A stretch of DNA of 64,000 nucleotides from Nocardiopsis ansamitocini (GTDB lineage: Bacteria; Actinomycetota; Actinomycetes; Streptosporangiales; Streptosporangiaceae): the NCBI RefSeq assembly GCF_030268225.1, contig NZ_BSQG01000002.1, positions 62,001-126,000 of the forward strand. The letters are read 5' to 3'. Shown one piece after another: positions 26,340-34,385 of the stretch (position 1 is the stretch's first letter; each line of letters opens with the position of its first letter). The translations under genes and the position numbers were made by a program. The notes under the pieces were generated by a model. That model was not told the origin of the DNA. It searched no databases and saw only the letters and a program-made list of their open reading frames with translations.

Positions 26340-28136
26340 CTAGGTGAGTGGGGTGGCCGGGTCCTGCTGTCCGGTACCGGTGCCTCTCAGCGCGAACTCC
26401 AGCTCCGCCGCCATGTGCCGGATGCGTTCCTCCACGACGAACGAACCGTGGCCGGCGTTGAACCGGTACACCTCAAACGGTCGCCCCAGCTCGGTCAGCC
26501 GGGCGAGGTAGTTGTCGATCTGACGGATCGGGCAGCGCGGGTCGTTCTCCCCGGCGAGGATCAGTACGGGGACCCGCACGTTCTCGGCATAGGTGATGGG
26601 GGAGGACTGCCGGTACAGGTCGGGGACCTCTTGGGGGGAACCGCCGAACAACGAGCGGTCGAACGCACGCAGCCCTTCCATCTCGTCCTCGTAGGCGGCC
26701 TCGTAGTCGGCCACCGGGACCACCGCGATCCCCGTCGACCAGTCCTCGGGGTACACCCCCAGGCCCAGCAGGGTGAGGTAGCCGCCCCAGGAGCCGCCCT
26801 CCAGGACCAGTCGTCGGGGATCGGCCAGCCCCGACCCCACCGCCCAGTCGCGGACCGCTTTGATGTCTTCCAGCTCGGTCAGTCCGACCCGTCCCTCCAG
26901 GGCGTCGCGCCAGGCACTGCCGTATCCGGTGGAACCGCGGTAGTTCACACGCACTACCGCGAAGCCGTGGTCCACCCAGGCGGCCACGTCGGGGGAGAAG
27001 GAGTCGAAGTCCTGGGATTGCGGGCCCCCGTGCACGGTGAACACGGTCGGATAGGGGGAATCGCCCTTCTCCGGGATGGAGACCAGTGCGTGCACGGGAC
27101 CGCCGGGGCCCTCCACGGTGGCGTCGACGACCGGAACCGACGGCGGCGCGGGCGCCCCCGGCGGGGCCAGCACGACCCTGTCGGAGGAGTCGCGGACCAT
27201 CGGCGGAGACTCGGAGCTGGACCAGGAGTACTCGACCGTGCCCTCAGGGCGCACGGCCGCACCCGCCACCAGGCCGCGGGGAGTAGGGACGAGAGTGGTC
27301 GTGTCGGTGTCCAGGTCGTAGCGGTGGAGCGTGGTGCGGGCTTCGTGCTTCTGTGACACCAGTAGCGCCCGACCGTCGGGGTACCACCCGGCGGACAGCT
27401 CACCGGGCAGGTCCAGGGCGAGTTCGCGCTCGGTTCCGGCCTCCGCGTCCCAGATCAGCGGTTGCCTGGTGCCCTGTCGCTCGTGCAGGACCAGCAGCCG
27501 GTGGTCGGTAGGCGCGAACTTCACCGGTGTGAGGTCCTTGCCAGGGCCGTCCCACAGGTCGGCCACGGGCTCCGCCGTCGCAGTCGCGATGTTCAGTCGC
27601 AGGACCCGTACCGCACTGTGCCGGCTGTCGCCGTGCTCGCTGTGGGCGATGGCGAACAGCGACTCGTCGGTGGAGAGGTCCGCAAGATCGCCTTCTTCGC
27701 GGTGGGAGTACAGCACGGCCGGTGGTGCCCCTGGTACGCCGAGGTGCACCGAGAAGCCGCTGTCGGTCGACCGTCCCACCAGGGCCGCCCCGGAAGCCCC
27801 CAGAGCGATTCCCCCCTGGTAGGAGGGGGAAAGCCCCGGGATGGCGATGTCGTCGGCGCCACCGGTGAAAGGCTGGCGGCGCCAGACGCCGAACTCATCG
27901 CCGGCAGTGTCGTCAAACCACCAGATCGATTCTCCCGTGGGGTCGATCACCGCCGCACTCGTACCGTGCTCGCGCTTGGTGACCTGTCGTTGATCGCCGT
28001 TGGCGCGGTCCCATGCGTAGATTTCCCAGGCCCCGCTGGAATCGCTGCGAAACAGCGCCCGATCGGGTGCCTCCCGAGCCCAAGACGGGAGACTGATCCT
28101 GGCCGCACGGAACCGGTCCTGCCAACGTTCGCCCAT
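26340..28136 (-). CDS. S9 family peptidase (prolyl oligopeptidase/acylaminoacyl-peptidase type)
   Basis: The 598-residue cytoplasmic protein has an N-terminal beta-propeller with WD-like repeats (residues about 20-340) and a C-terminal alpha/beta hydrolase. The nucleophile serine is in EGGSWGGY, the acid is likely in AGENDPRCPIRQ, and the histidine is in NAGHGSFV. The family cleaves short peptides. ATG at 28136 has GGGG just upstream and leads into ERWQDRFRAARISLPSWA, the usual family start. The frame stays open to 28340, but that would overlap the divergent NADAR gene. Confidence 0.87.
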   Translation of the reverse strand: MGERWQDRFRAARISLPSWAREAPDRALFRSDSSGAWEIYAWDRANGDQRQVTKREHGTSAAVIDPTGESIWWFDDTAGDEFGVWRRQPFTGGADDIAIPGLSPSYQGGIALGASGAALVGRSTDSGFSVHLGVPGAPPAVLYSHREEGDLADLSTDESLFAIAHSEHGDSRHSAVRVLRLNIATATAEPVADLWDGPGKDLTPVKFAPTDHRLLVLHERQGTRQPLIWDAEAGTERELALDLPGELSAGWYPDGRALLVSQKHEARTTLHRYDLDTDTTTLVPTPRGLVAGAAVRPEGTVEYSWSSSESPPMVRDSSDRVVLAPPGAPAPPSVPVVDATVEGPGGPVHALVSIPEKGDSPYPTVFTVHGGPQSQDFDSFSPDVAAWVDHGFAVVRVNYRGSTGYGSAWRDALEGRVGLTELEDIKAVRDWAVGSGLADPRRLVLEGGSWGGYLTLLGLGVYPEDWSTGIAVVPVADYEAAYEDEMEGLRAFDRSLFGGSPQEVPDLYRQSSPITYAENVRVPVLILAGENDPRCPIRQIDNYLARLTELGRPFEVYRFNAGHGSFVVEERIRHMAAELEFALRGTGTGQQDPATPLT

Positions 28137-28275
28137 GATCCCCAGTAAAGCAGTCGGGATGTCGGCCCCGGCAGCGAACCCGGCAGTTGCCGGGGCCACC
28201 TCCGGCCAGCCCGACTGCGATTGCCCACTGACAAAATCGCTGGTGTGAGGGGATCTCGGCGCGGACAATACCTCC

Positions 28276-28899
28276 ATGGACATCGGGTCGCCCACCTCCG
28301 TTCCCGAGCTGCTGGCCGCGATGGACGGCGGGAGCCGCACGAAATTCCTGTTCTTCTGGAGCCACCACCAGCCCGGAGCGGGCTGTCTCAGCCAGTGGGC
28401 TCCGGTCGGCTTTACGGTGAAAGGGACCGACTATCCCACCGCCGAACATTGGATGATGGCACGCAAAGCCGACCTGTTCGGCGACACGGCCGCCCGCGCC
28501 CGGATCCTCGCAGCCGGCAGTCCGGGAGCGGCCAAAGCACTCGGGCGGTCGGTACGCGGCTTCACCGAGCGCACGTGGCAGGAGCATCGCCTGGACATCG
28601 TTGTCCGCGGGTGCGTCCACAAGTTCGCCCAGCACCCCCGGCTGCGCGACTACCTGTTGGGCACCGGGAACCGGGTCCTCGTGGAAGCGAGTCCGGTCGA
28701 CCGCATCTGGGGTATCGGTCTGGCCGCCGACGACGAACATGCCCAGGACCCCGCGTCATGGCGGGGAGATAACCTCCTGGGATTCGCCCTGATGCGCGCA
28801 CGCGCCGAACTCACCCCTTCCAGCGGCTGGCGCACGGCCCGCGGCGCGGGTGAGAAACGGTTCCGCACTTGGCAAAGTCGCGACTTTGACAAGCCTTGA
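28276..28899 (+). CDS. NADAR family protein (YbiA-like)
   Basis: The 207-residue protein has the conserved NADAR sequence LFFWSHHQPGAGCLSQWAPVGF and the motif YPTAEHWMMARKADLFGD. The segment VDRIWGIGLAADDEHA...WRGDNLLGFALM follows. Family members include N-glycosidases acting on riboflavin-pathway intermediates and enzymes that remove ADP-ribose from nucleic acid or NAD-derived metabolites. Which activity applies cannot be read. It is divergent from the S9 peptidase. A palindrome overlaps its last codons. Confidence 0.88.
   Translation: MDIGSPTSVPELLAAMDGGSRTKFLFFWSHHQPGAGCLSQWAPVGFTVKGTDYPTAEHWMMARKADLFGDTAARARILAAGSPGAAKALGRSVRGFTERTWQEHRLDIVVRGCVHKFAQHPRLRDYLLGTGNRVLVEASPVDRIWGIGLAADDEHAQDPASWRGDNLLGFALMRARAELTPSSGWRTARGAGEKRFRTWQSRDFDKP
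28868..28893. promoter_or_regulatory. 26-bp palindrome with a TTGACA element
   Basis: The core CAAAGTCGCGACTTTG (28873-28888) is a perfect 16-bp palindrome, and flanking CTTG/CAAG extends it to 26 bases with one mismatched pair. TTGACA (28886-28891) lies in its right arm, about 70 bases before the next gene. It may be an operator over a -35 element or a transcription end of the NADAR gene. Confidence 0.45.
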
Positions 28900-28963
28900 G
28901 TTGTTCGTGTCGCCACACGGGTACCCCTTTGACCATCTGGCCTTTCGACCTGGGGGGATTCGC

Positions 28964-29302
28964 ATGGGAATGGACGAGACAGGGGCCGCCGGCGGGGCTT
29001 TCGCCACAGCCGCTCTCATCATCGGAGCAGTGCTCGCGCTGTTGGTAGTCGTGCTGATCATCGCGGCGCTGATCTCTATCCTCATCCACAAGAACCTCAC
29101 CGCCGGCGGCAAACTCCTGTGGGTCCTCGGTGTGCTCTACCTGCCTGTTCTGGGAAGCGTCGCGTGGTTCGTCGTCGGGAAGAAGGGCTACCTCAACCGA
29201 CTGGTCGGAGTCGACAAGGGCTACCGGCGTGAGGCGGTGTCCCCGGGGCAGCACTCGGACCAGCGGCACGGCCCCCACGGTCTCGGAGGTGCGCCTGCCT
29301 GA
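28964..29302 (+). CDS. small membrane protein with PLDc_N-type domain
   Basis: The 112-residue product has two transmembrane helices (about residues 12-44 and 52-72). The second reads LLWVLGVLYLPVLGSVAWFVVG, the signature of the PLDc_N domain, which is the membrane anchor of cardiolipin synthases but also occurs alone. No phospholipase motif is present. ATG at 28964 has TGGGGGGA 5-6 bases upstream. The hydrophilic tail is His/Gly-rich. Function unknown. Confidence 0.75.
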   Translation: MGMDETGAAGGAFATAALIIGAVLALLVVVLIIAALISILIHKNLTAGGKLLWVLGVLYLPVLGSVAWFVVGKKGYLNRLVGVDKGYRREAVSPGQHSDQRHGPHGLGGAPA

Positions 29303-29307
29303 CCGGA

Positions 29308-29823
29308 CTAGTCGACGATCAGGGCGTCCTGCCTGGTCATGGTGACGCCCTCAGCGGTCAGCAGCCGTTGGATCAGATCCGGTTCGTAGGCGGACAGTCC
29401 CGCGTCGTTGAGGATGAGCATGTCGGTCGGGTGCGGCAGGATCTCGCCGGGCGGCACCTGGCTGATCTCGCTGACCTCCATCGGATCGAGAACGAAGTCC
29501 TCGGGGACCACGCACGGCTCCAGTGCCCGGTAGACGTGCAGCCGGTAGGCGTAGGGGCCCTCGGTCGAGTGGCCGCGGATGTCGTAGATTCCGCTCGGGG
29601 CGAGCTCGCCCGCCACAACCCCGGCTTCCTCGTACGCCTCGCGCCGAGCCGCTTGCTCGGGGGTCTCGCCCTCGTCGATGTGCCCGCCGGGCAGGAGCCA
29701 GTGGCCCGCGTACTCCCCGCAGGTCGACAGCACGAACGTCAGGCTTTCATTCGGTCCCGGAACGATCGCCACGGCGGCCATCGTGAGGTCGGTCGCGGGC
29801 GGCTGGTTCGGGGCGGTCATCAT
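29308..29823 (-). CDS. NUDIX hydrolase
   Basis: The 171-residue protein has a complete Nudix box (G-x5-E-x7-REUxEExGU) as GGHIDEGETPEQAARREAYE followed by EAG, near residues 48-70. Nudix enzymes hydrolyse nucleoside diphosphates linked to other groups; the substrate is not deducible. Two consecutive ATG codons at 29823 and 29820 follow AAGGA. It is convergent with the PLDc_N gene (5 bases apart). A decayed region lies upstream. Confidence 0.88.
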   Translation of the reverse strand: MMTAPNQPPATDLTMAAVAIVPGPNESLTFVLSTCGEYAGHWLLPGGHIDEGETPEQAARREAYEEAGVVAGELAPSGIYDIRGHSTEGPYAYRLHVYRALEPCVVPEDFVLDPMEVSEISQVPPGEILPHPTDMLILNDAGLSAYEPDLIQRLLTAEGVTMTRQDALIVD

Positions 29824-30039
29824 CGGGAAGGCGTCCTTTTCGAATCGGGGTCCGGTCCCGCCGCACGGTTCGACAGACCGTTGGTCGGGGCGTTCGGGCG
29901 GCGTGGTCCTCGCCACCACCCTCGCGCATCCGCCGCCCGCGCGTCCCGCGCTTCTCCGACACGGTCCTGATTGACCGCTCCCGACCGGATTGCGGCGGCT
30001 GCCGGTTTCCGTACTCGAAGCGCGGCCCCAAGCCGTTGT

Positions 30040-30413
30040 GTCCCGCACGATCAATCCGGAACCGTCGAACAACGAACCGACGAATCCGGTGAGCAGGCGT
30101 TCTTCCAGGACCGTCGGCGCGGAGCCCAGCAGGGCCGGTACGGGCGCCGTTCGGGAGGGCAGCGCAGATGTTCCGTTGGAGAACCCGGCGAAAGTCAGGA
30201 TCTCCGCAAGCGCGGCCGGCGTGAGTGCGGCCGGATCCAGTGCCGCGATCATGGCGACGAGCCCGAGGGCGGGGCGGCAGCGCATCGCACTGATCCGGCG
30301 AGTCCTGCCCGCCCGGCTTCATAGACATAGGCGAAAGTGTGGCTCCCGCGCGTGGGCGCGTCCGCAGTTCGCAGCGCAGTGAGGTCGGCCAGGATCTGTT
30401 CGCTGTCGGGCAT
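30040..30413 (-). pseudogene. remnant of a PLP-dependent decarboxylase/aminotransferase-like gene
   Basis: The gene starts normally at 30413 (MPDSEQILADLTALRTAD, then THTFAYVYEAG-like sequence), resembling the N-terminus of actinobacterial PLP-dependent decarboxylases of the sphingosine-phosphate-lyase fold. After about 45 codons it loses homology and meets a stop. In another frame from about 30285 the text resumes as PALGLVAMIAALDPAALTPA and LLTGFVGSLF, which looks like the C-terminus of the same family. The whole catalytic middle, including the PLP lysine, is missing. Identification rests on remembered family patterns. Confidence 0.6.
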
Positions 30414-30454
30414 GGTGGAGTCTTCCCTGGTAACGGCGCTGAGCCGGCCGCCGA

Positions 30455-30470
30455 TGTTTCACGTGGAACG
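30455..30470. promoter_or_regulatory. parS-like ParB binding site
   Basis: TGTTTCACGTGGAACG differs at one base from the reverse complement of the well-known Bacillus parS consensus and matches the actinobacterial core GTTTCACGTGRAAC. It is in non-coding DNA between two pseudogenes. parS sites cluster around oriC and load ParB for chromosome segregation. Confidence 0.8.
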
Positions 30471-30479
30471 TCGACCGCC

Positions 30480-31347
30480 CTACTCGGCGACAGGGTGATT
30501 CAGACGGTCCTCGCTGAGGTTGTAGCGATAGACGAACCCACACTCGCGGCGATCAACGCGGCGGGCGGTACGCAGCCACATCGGCATGGTCAGCACCAAC
30601 GGGCTCACCAGACAAGCGAAGAGCGGAGTCACGGCGGTGGGAGAGCCGAGTGTGTAGGTCGCGAAGTACTGCGCACCGGCCAGCATGGCCCCGGCCGGTA
30701 TCGCCCGAAGGAGAAACGCCTTGAACAACACCCTGGCAGGGCCGTTTCCGCGCCGCCGCACGCTGCGCGCTCAGTGCCGACTCGGTCGGGACGGGCACGG
30801 TGCGTGGTGCGCGTCGGGTCCCGAAGAAGGCAGCCGGCGTGCCGAACAGCAGGAATCCGCCGACGGCCGCCGCCATGACCCGGTATCCGTGGGCCGAACC
30901 GCCCTGGCTCTGCGCGATCGCCGGGGCGAGCGCGCCCGAGAGAAGGATCGCGACGCCGAGGAAAGCCGTCCGCCACGCCATCAACAGGGAGCGCTCGTCG
31001 TGGCCGACGGACATCTCGGCCGGCATGGCGACGTAGGGGACCTGGAAGATGGAGAAAGCCGTCGATGTCACCAGGAACAACACGGATACGCAACCGGCTG
31101 CCCAGACCCCGCTCAGCGGAGGTGCCGCGAAGATCGCTGCGAAGGAGACGGGCAGGGTGAGCACACCCACCAGCAGCCAGGGCCGGCGTTGCCCCCATCG
31201 CGACCGGGTGCGGTCCGACAGGGCGACGGCGAAGGGGTCGCCCAGAACGTCCCAGATCGTGGGGGCGAGGATCACCAGTGCCGCGAGCGCAGCGGGGACG
31301 GCGAGCACATTGGTCAGGTAATAGAGCAGGACGAGCCCGGGGACGGT
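30480..31347 (-). pseudogene. decayed GPH/MFS sugar transporter gene
   Basis: From about 31347 the minus strand encodes a transporter of the melibiose (GPH) type that lacks its first helix start. TVPGLVLLYYLTNVLAVPAA is followed by DPFAVALSDRTRSRWGQRRP, the conserved cytoplasmic loop. Near 30750 the frame shifts, and the sequence continues as ARVLFKAFLLRAIPAG and LAGAQYFATYTLGSPTAVTP. It then stops at 30480 after about eight helices, so both ends and one frame are lost. It abuts the GNAT gene, suggesting a deletion junction near 31347. Confidence 0.75.
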
Positions 31348-31351
31348 CCGA

Positions 31352-31960
31352 TCATTCCCGCAGCATGCACCAGGTTCGAGGGGCATCGCCCGGCAGGTCC
31401 ACCTCGGCGGTCACGGTGAAGCCCAGACGTTCGTAGAAGTCGACGTTCCTGCGTTCGGACGTCTCCAGGAACGCGGCGTGGCCGCTCTCCCGGGCGGCGC
31501 GCAGGCCCGGAGCCAGGACACGCGAGCCCAACCCCTTCCCCTGGTCCCGGCCGCGCACCCCGACCGTGGCAAGGAACCAGCACGGCCGGTCCGGACGGTG
31601 CCCGGCCAGTACGGCGTCCGCCTCGGCTCCGGCGGAGAGCCGCTCCCCGTAGAGCTCCAGCAGTTCCGGGGCGACGAACACCTGCGGGTCGATCGCGGTG
31701 TCGGGCAGCGTCCACACCGCGGCCGCCGTGCCCCCGTCCACGATGTGCACCCGGCCGTAGGGCAGGCCCACGCGTTCGGTGAAGTAGCGCTGCATCGCCC
31801 GCAGCCGATCCTGGTAACTGTCCGCCGGCAGGGCCCACCGGGTCCAGGAGTAGTCGGTGAAAGCGTCGGCCAGTGTCTCGGCGACGACGTCGATGTCGGC
31901 GGACGTCGCCACCCGCACCCCCGATGCCGCTTCGGCCGCGGTCAGTTCCGTGAAGCTCAC
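31352..31960 (-). CDS. GNAT family N-acetyltransferase
   Basis: The 202-residue protein has the acetyl-CoA binding motif VRGRDQGKGLGSRVLAPGL and the C-terminal ERRNVDFYERLGFTVTAEV. The family moves acetyl groups to amines; this substrate is unknown. GTG at 31960 has GAGGGAG immediately upstream. A GTG 11 codons earlier is possible. The stop lies next to the broken transporter. Confidence 0.86.
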   Translation of the reverse strand: MSFTELTAAEAASGVRVATSADIDVVAETLADAFTDYSWTRWALPADSYQDRLRAMQRYFTERVGLPYGRVHIVDGGTAAAVWTLPDTAIDPQVFVAPELLELYGERLSAGAEADAVLAGHRPDRPCWFLATVGVRGRDQGKGLGSRVLAPGLRAARESGHAAFLETSERRNVDFYERLGFTVTAEVDLPGDAPRTWCMLRE

Positions 31961-32025
31961 GGTCTCCCTCGTTCCATGGTTCGTCGTCTCCACCGCACCC
32001 TAACGGGCTGTTCCACCACCACGAC

Positions 32026-32058
32026 CGAAGCCCGCCCCCGAAGTGGGGACGGGCTTCG
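32026..32058 (-). terminator. hairpin ending the dehydrogenase operon
   Basis: A 14-bp stem with one mismatch (32026-32039 with 32045-32058) closes a 5-base loop 20 bases past the E2 stop. There is no U-run in the minus direction. Confidence 0.65.
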
Positions 32059-32077
32059 AACCGGCTTCGAACAGCCG

Positions 32078-33361
32078 TTACAGGATGATCCGCATCGGCT
32101 CTTCCAGAACCTCGGCGAGCTCCTTGAGGAAGGCGGCGCCGACCGCCCCGTCGACCGCGCGGTGGTCGACGGACAGTTCCAGGGAAATGGTGTTGCGGGC
32201 GACGATCTCGCCGTCACGCACCACGGCCTGCTGCTTCATCGCGCCCACCGCCAGGATCGCGGCCTCCGGGGGGTTGATGACCGCAGAGAAGCTGTCGACG
32301 CCGAGCATCCCGAGGTTGCTGACGCTGAACGTGCCCCCGCTCATCTCCTTGGGGCTGAGCTTGCCGTCACGGGCCTTGCCGGCCAGTTCGCGCGATCGCT
32401 GGCCGATCTCCGACAGCGGAAGCCGGTCGGTGTCGTGCACGACCGGTACGACCAGTCCGTTGTCCACCGCGACGGCGATACCGATGTTGACCCGGTTGTG
32501 CCGGAACAGCTTGTCGCCGATCCAGGAGGAGTTGACCGCCGGGTGGCGACGCAGCACAGTGGCGGCGGCCTTCACGATGAGGTCGTTGACGCTGACCTTG
32601 ACACCGGTGTCGGCGAGACGGGTGTTGACGTCGGCCCGGAACGCCTTGAGGGCCTCGGCGTCGATCGTGCGACGCAGGTAGAAGTGCGGGACCTGCTGCT
32701 TGCTCTCGGTCAGGCGGCGGGCGATCACCTTGCGGATGTTGGTGATCGCGACCTCTTCGGAGTCGCGGCCGTCATCGAAGGCTTCCTGCTGCTTGGCAGG
32801 GGCCGCGGGGGCCTCGCTCTTCGCAGCCGGAGTCTGGCCCTCCTGCTGCTTGGCGGCGGCCTCGATGTCGGCGCGCACCACGCGACCCTTGGGGCCCGAG
32901 CCCTTGATGTCGTTCAGGTCGAGGCCGTGCTCCTTGGCCAGCCGGCGGGCCAGCGGCGAGGACGGCGGACGCGATCCCCCCTCGGCACCGGAACCGCTGG
33001 ACGGAGCAGGGGAGGAGTCCGGCACGGATTCCGTGCTCTCCTCCTGGGCTGCCGGAGCGGTCTCTTCTTCCTCGGCGGCCGAGTCGGAGCCGCCGGAGTC
33101 GCCGGAGTCGTCGGGCACTGCGTCGGGGCTGTCGCCGATGACCCCGATCACCGTGCCGATGGCCACGGTCTCACCCTCGCCGGCGGACTGTTTGACCAGG
33201 TAACCGTCTTCGTAGGCCTCGTACTCCATGACGGCCTTGTCGGTCTCGATCTCGACCAGCACATCACCGGAGGCGACCTTGTCCCCGACCTTCTTCAGCC
33301 AGGAGCTGATGACGCCTTCCTCCATGGTGTCGGAGAGGCGCGGCATGTAGATATCAGACAT
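32078..33361 (-). CDS. pyruvate dehydrogenase-type E2 (dihydrolipoyl acyltransferase)
   Basis: The 427-residue core enzyme carries one lipoyl domain (residues 1-78) with the lipoyl lysine Lys42 in ETDKAVM. An acidic Ser/Glu linker and a peripheral subunit-binding domain at about 134-170 (RPPSSPLARRLAKEHGLDLN) follow. The C-terminal catalytic domain ends with the active-site motif SVDHRAVDGA. It transfers the acyl group from lipoamide to CoA. It is the last gene of the E1 alpha-E1 beta-E2 operon; no E3 gene is linked. Pyruvate is likelier than acetoin or branched-chain acids on sequence style, but this is not certain. Confidence 0.9.
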   Translation of the reverse strand: MSDIYMPRLSDTMEEGVISSWLKKVGDKVASGDVLVEIETDKAVMEYEAYEDGYLVKQSAGEGETVAIGTVIGVIGDSPDAVPDDSGDSGGSDSAAEEEETAPAAQEESTESVPDSSPAPSSGSGAEGGSRPPSSPLARRLAKEHGLDLNDIKGSGPKGRVVRADIEAAAKQQEGQTPAAKSEAPAAPAKQQEAFDDGRDSEEVAITNIRKVIARRLTESKQQVPHFYLRRTIDAEALKAFRADVNTRLADTGVKVSVNDLIVKAAATVLRRHPAVNSSWIGDKLFRHNRVNIGIAVAVDNGLVVPVVHDTDRLPLSEIGQRSRELAGKARDGKLSPKEMSGGTFSVSNLGMLGVDSFSAVINPPEAAILAVGAMKQQAVVRDGEIVARNTISLELSVDHRAVDGAVGAAFLKELAEVLEEPMRIIL

Positions 33362-33370
33362 CTGTATTCC

Positions 33371-34369
33371 TTAACCGACCCGCCGGCCGACGGCGCTCAG
33401 GGTTTCGTGGATGACGGTGGTGATCGACTCGGCCGACGGCATGGCCGCGGTCTCCAGCGGCTTGGCGTAGGGCATCGGAACCTCTGCCATGGCGACCCGG
33501 CGCACCGGTGCGTCCAGGTAGTCGAAGGCCCCCTCCTGGATGGAGGCGGCGATCTCGGCGCCGATCCCGTAGGTCAGCCAGTCGTCCTCGGCGATAACCG
33601 CGCAGCCGGTCTTCTTGACCGACTCCACGATCGTCTCCCGGTCTAGTGGACGCAGGCTGCGCAGGTCAACAACTTCCACGCTGATTCCGTCCTCGGCCAG
33701 CTTTTCCGCGACCTGGGAGGTCACCATTGCCATCCGGGAGTACCCGATGAGGGTGATGTCGGTCCCCTCGCGGGTGACCGCGGCACGACCGATCTCGGCG
33801 ACCGTGGTGTCGTCGTCGGGGACCTCGCCCTTGGTGTTGTACAGACCCAGGTTCTCCAGGAACAGCACCGGGTCGTCGTCGCGGATCGCGGCGCGAAGCA
33901 TCGAGGCGGCCTCGGCCGGGGTGCTCGGCGCGAGCACCTTCAGGCCGGGGATGAAGGAGTAGAACAGCTCGATGTTCTGGGAGTGGGTGGCGCCCAACTG
34001 CTGGCCGCCGCCGCCCGGGGTGCGGATGACCAACGGCACACTGGTCTGGCCGCCGAACATGCCGTAGATCTTGGCGGCGTGGTTGATGATCTGGTCGATC
34101 GCGATCAACGAGAAGTTGATCGTCATGAGCTCCACGACGGGGCGCAACCCGAGCATGGCGGCGCCGATCGCCGCGCCGACGAAGCCCTCTTCGGCGATGG
34201 GGGTGTCGCGCACCCGGCGCTCGCCGAACTCCTTGAGCAGGCCTTCGGTGATCTTGTACGAGCCTTCGAAGACGCCGATCTCCTCGCCGAGGAGGAGGAC
34301 GTTCTCGTCGCGGTGCATCTCGGCGCGCAGGGTATCGCGCAGGGCTTGGCGGTAAGTGATGACGGACAT
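33371..34369 (-). CDS. pyruvate dehydrogenase-type E1 beta subunit
   Basis: The 332-residue subunit pairs with E1 alpha to bind thiamine diphosphate and decarboxylate a 2-oxo acid. LLLGEEIGVFEGSYKITEGL contains the conserved glutamate region, and FGERRVRDTPIAEEGFVGAA is the plastid/bacterial PDH beta signature. ATG at 34369 has AAGGAG 8 bases upstream. The gaps to its neighbours are 9 and 16 bases, so all three genes share one transcript. Confidence 0.92.
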   Translation of the reverse strand: MSVITYRQALRDTLRAEMHRDENVLLLGEEIGVFEGSYKITEGLLKEFGERRVRDTPIAEEGFVGAAIGAAMLGLRPVVELMTINFSLIAIDQIINHAAKIYGMFGGQTSVPLVIRTPGGGGQQLGATHSQNIELFYSFIPGLKVLAPSTPAEAASMLRAAIRDDDPVLFLENLGLYNTKGEVPDDDTTVAEIGRAAVTREGTDITLIGYSRMAMVTSQVAEKLAEDGISVEVVDLRSLRPLDRETIVESVKKTGCAVIAEDDWLTYGIGAEIAASIQEGAFDYLDAPVRRVAMAEVPMPYAKPLETAAMPSAESITTVIHETLSAVGRRVG

Positions 34370-34385
34370 GTCAGCCGCTCCTTGT

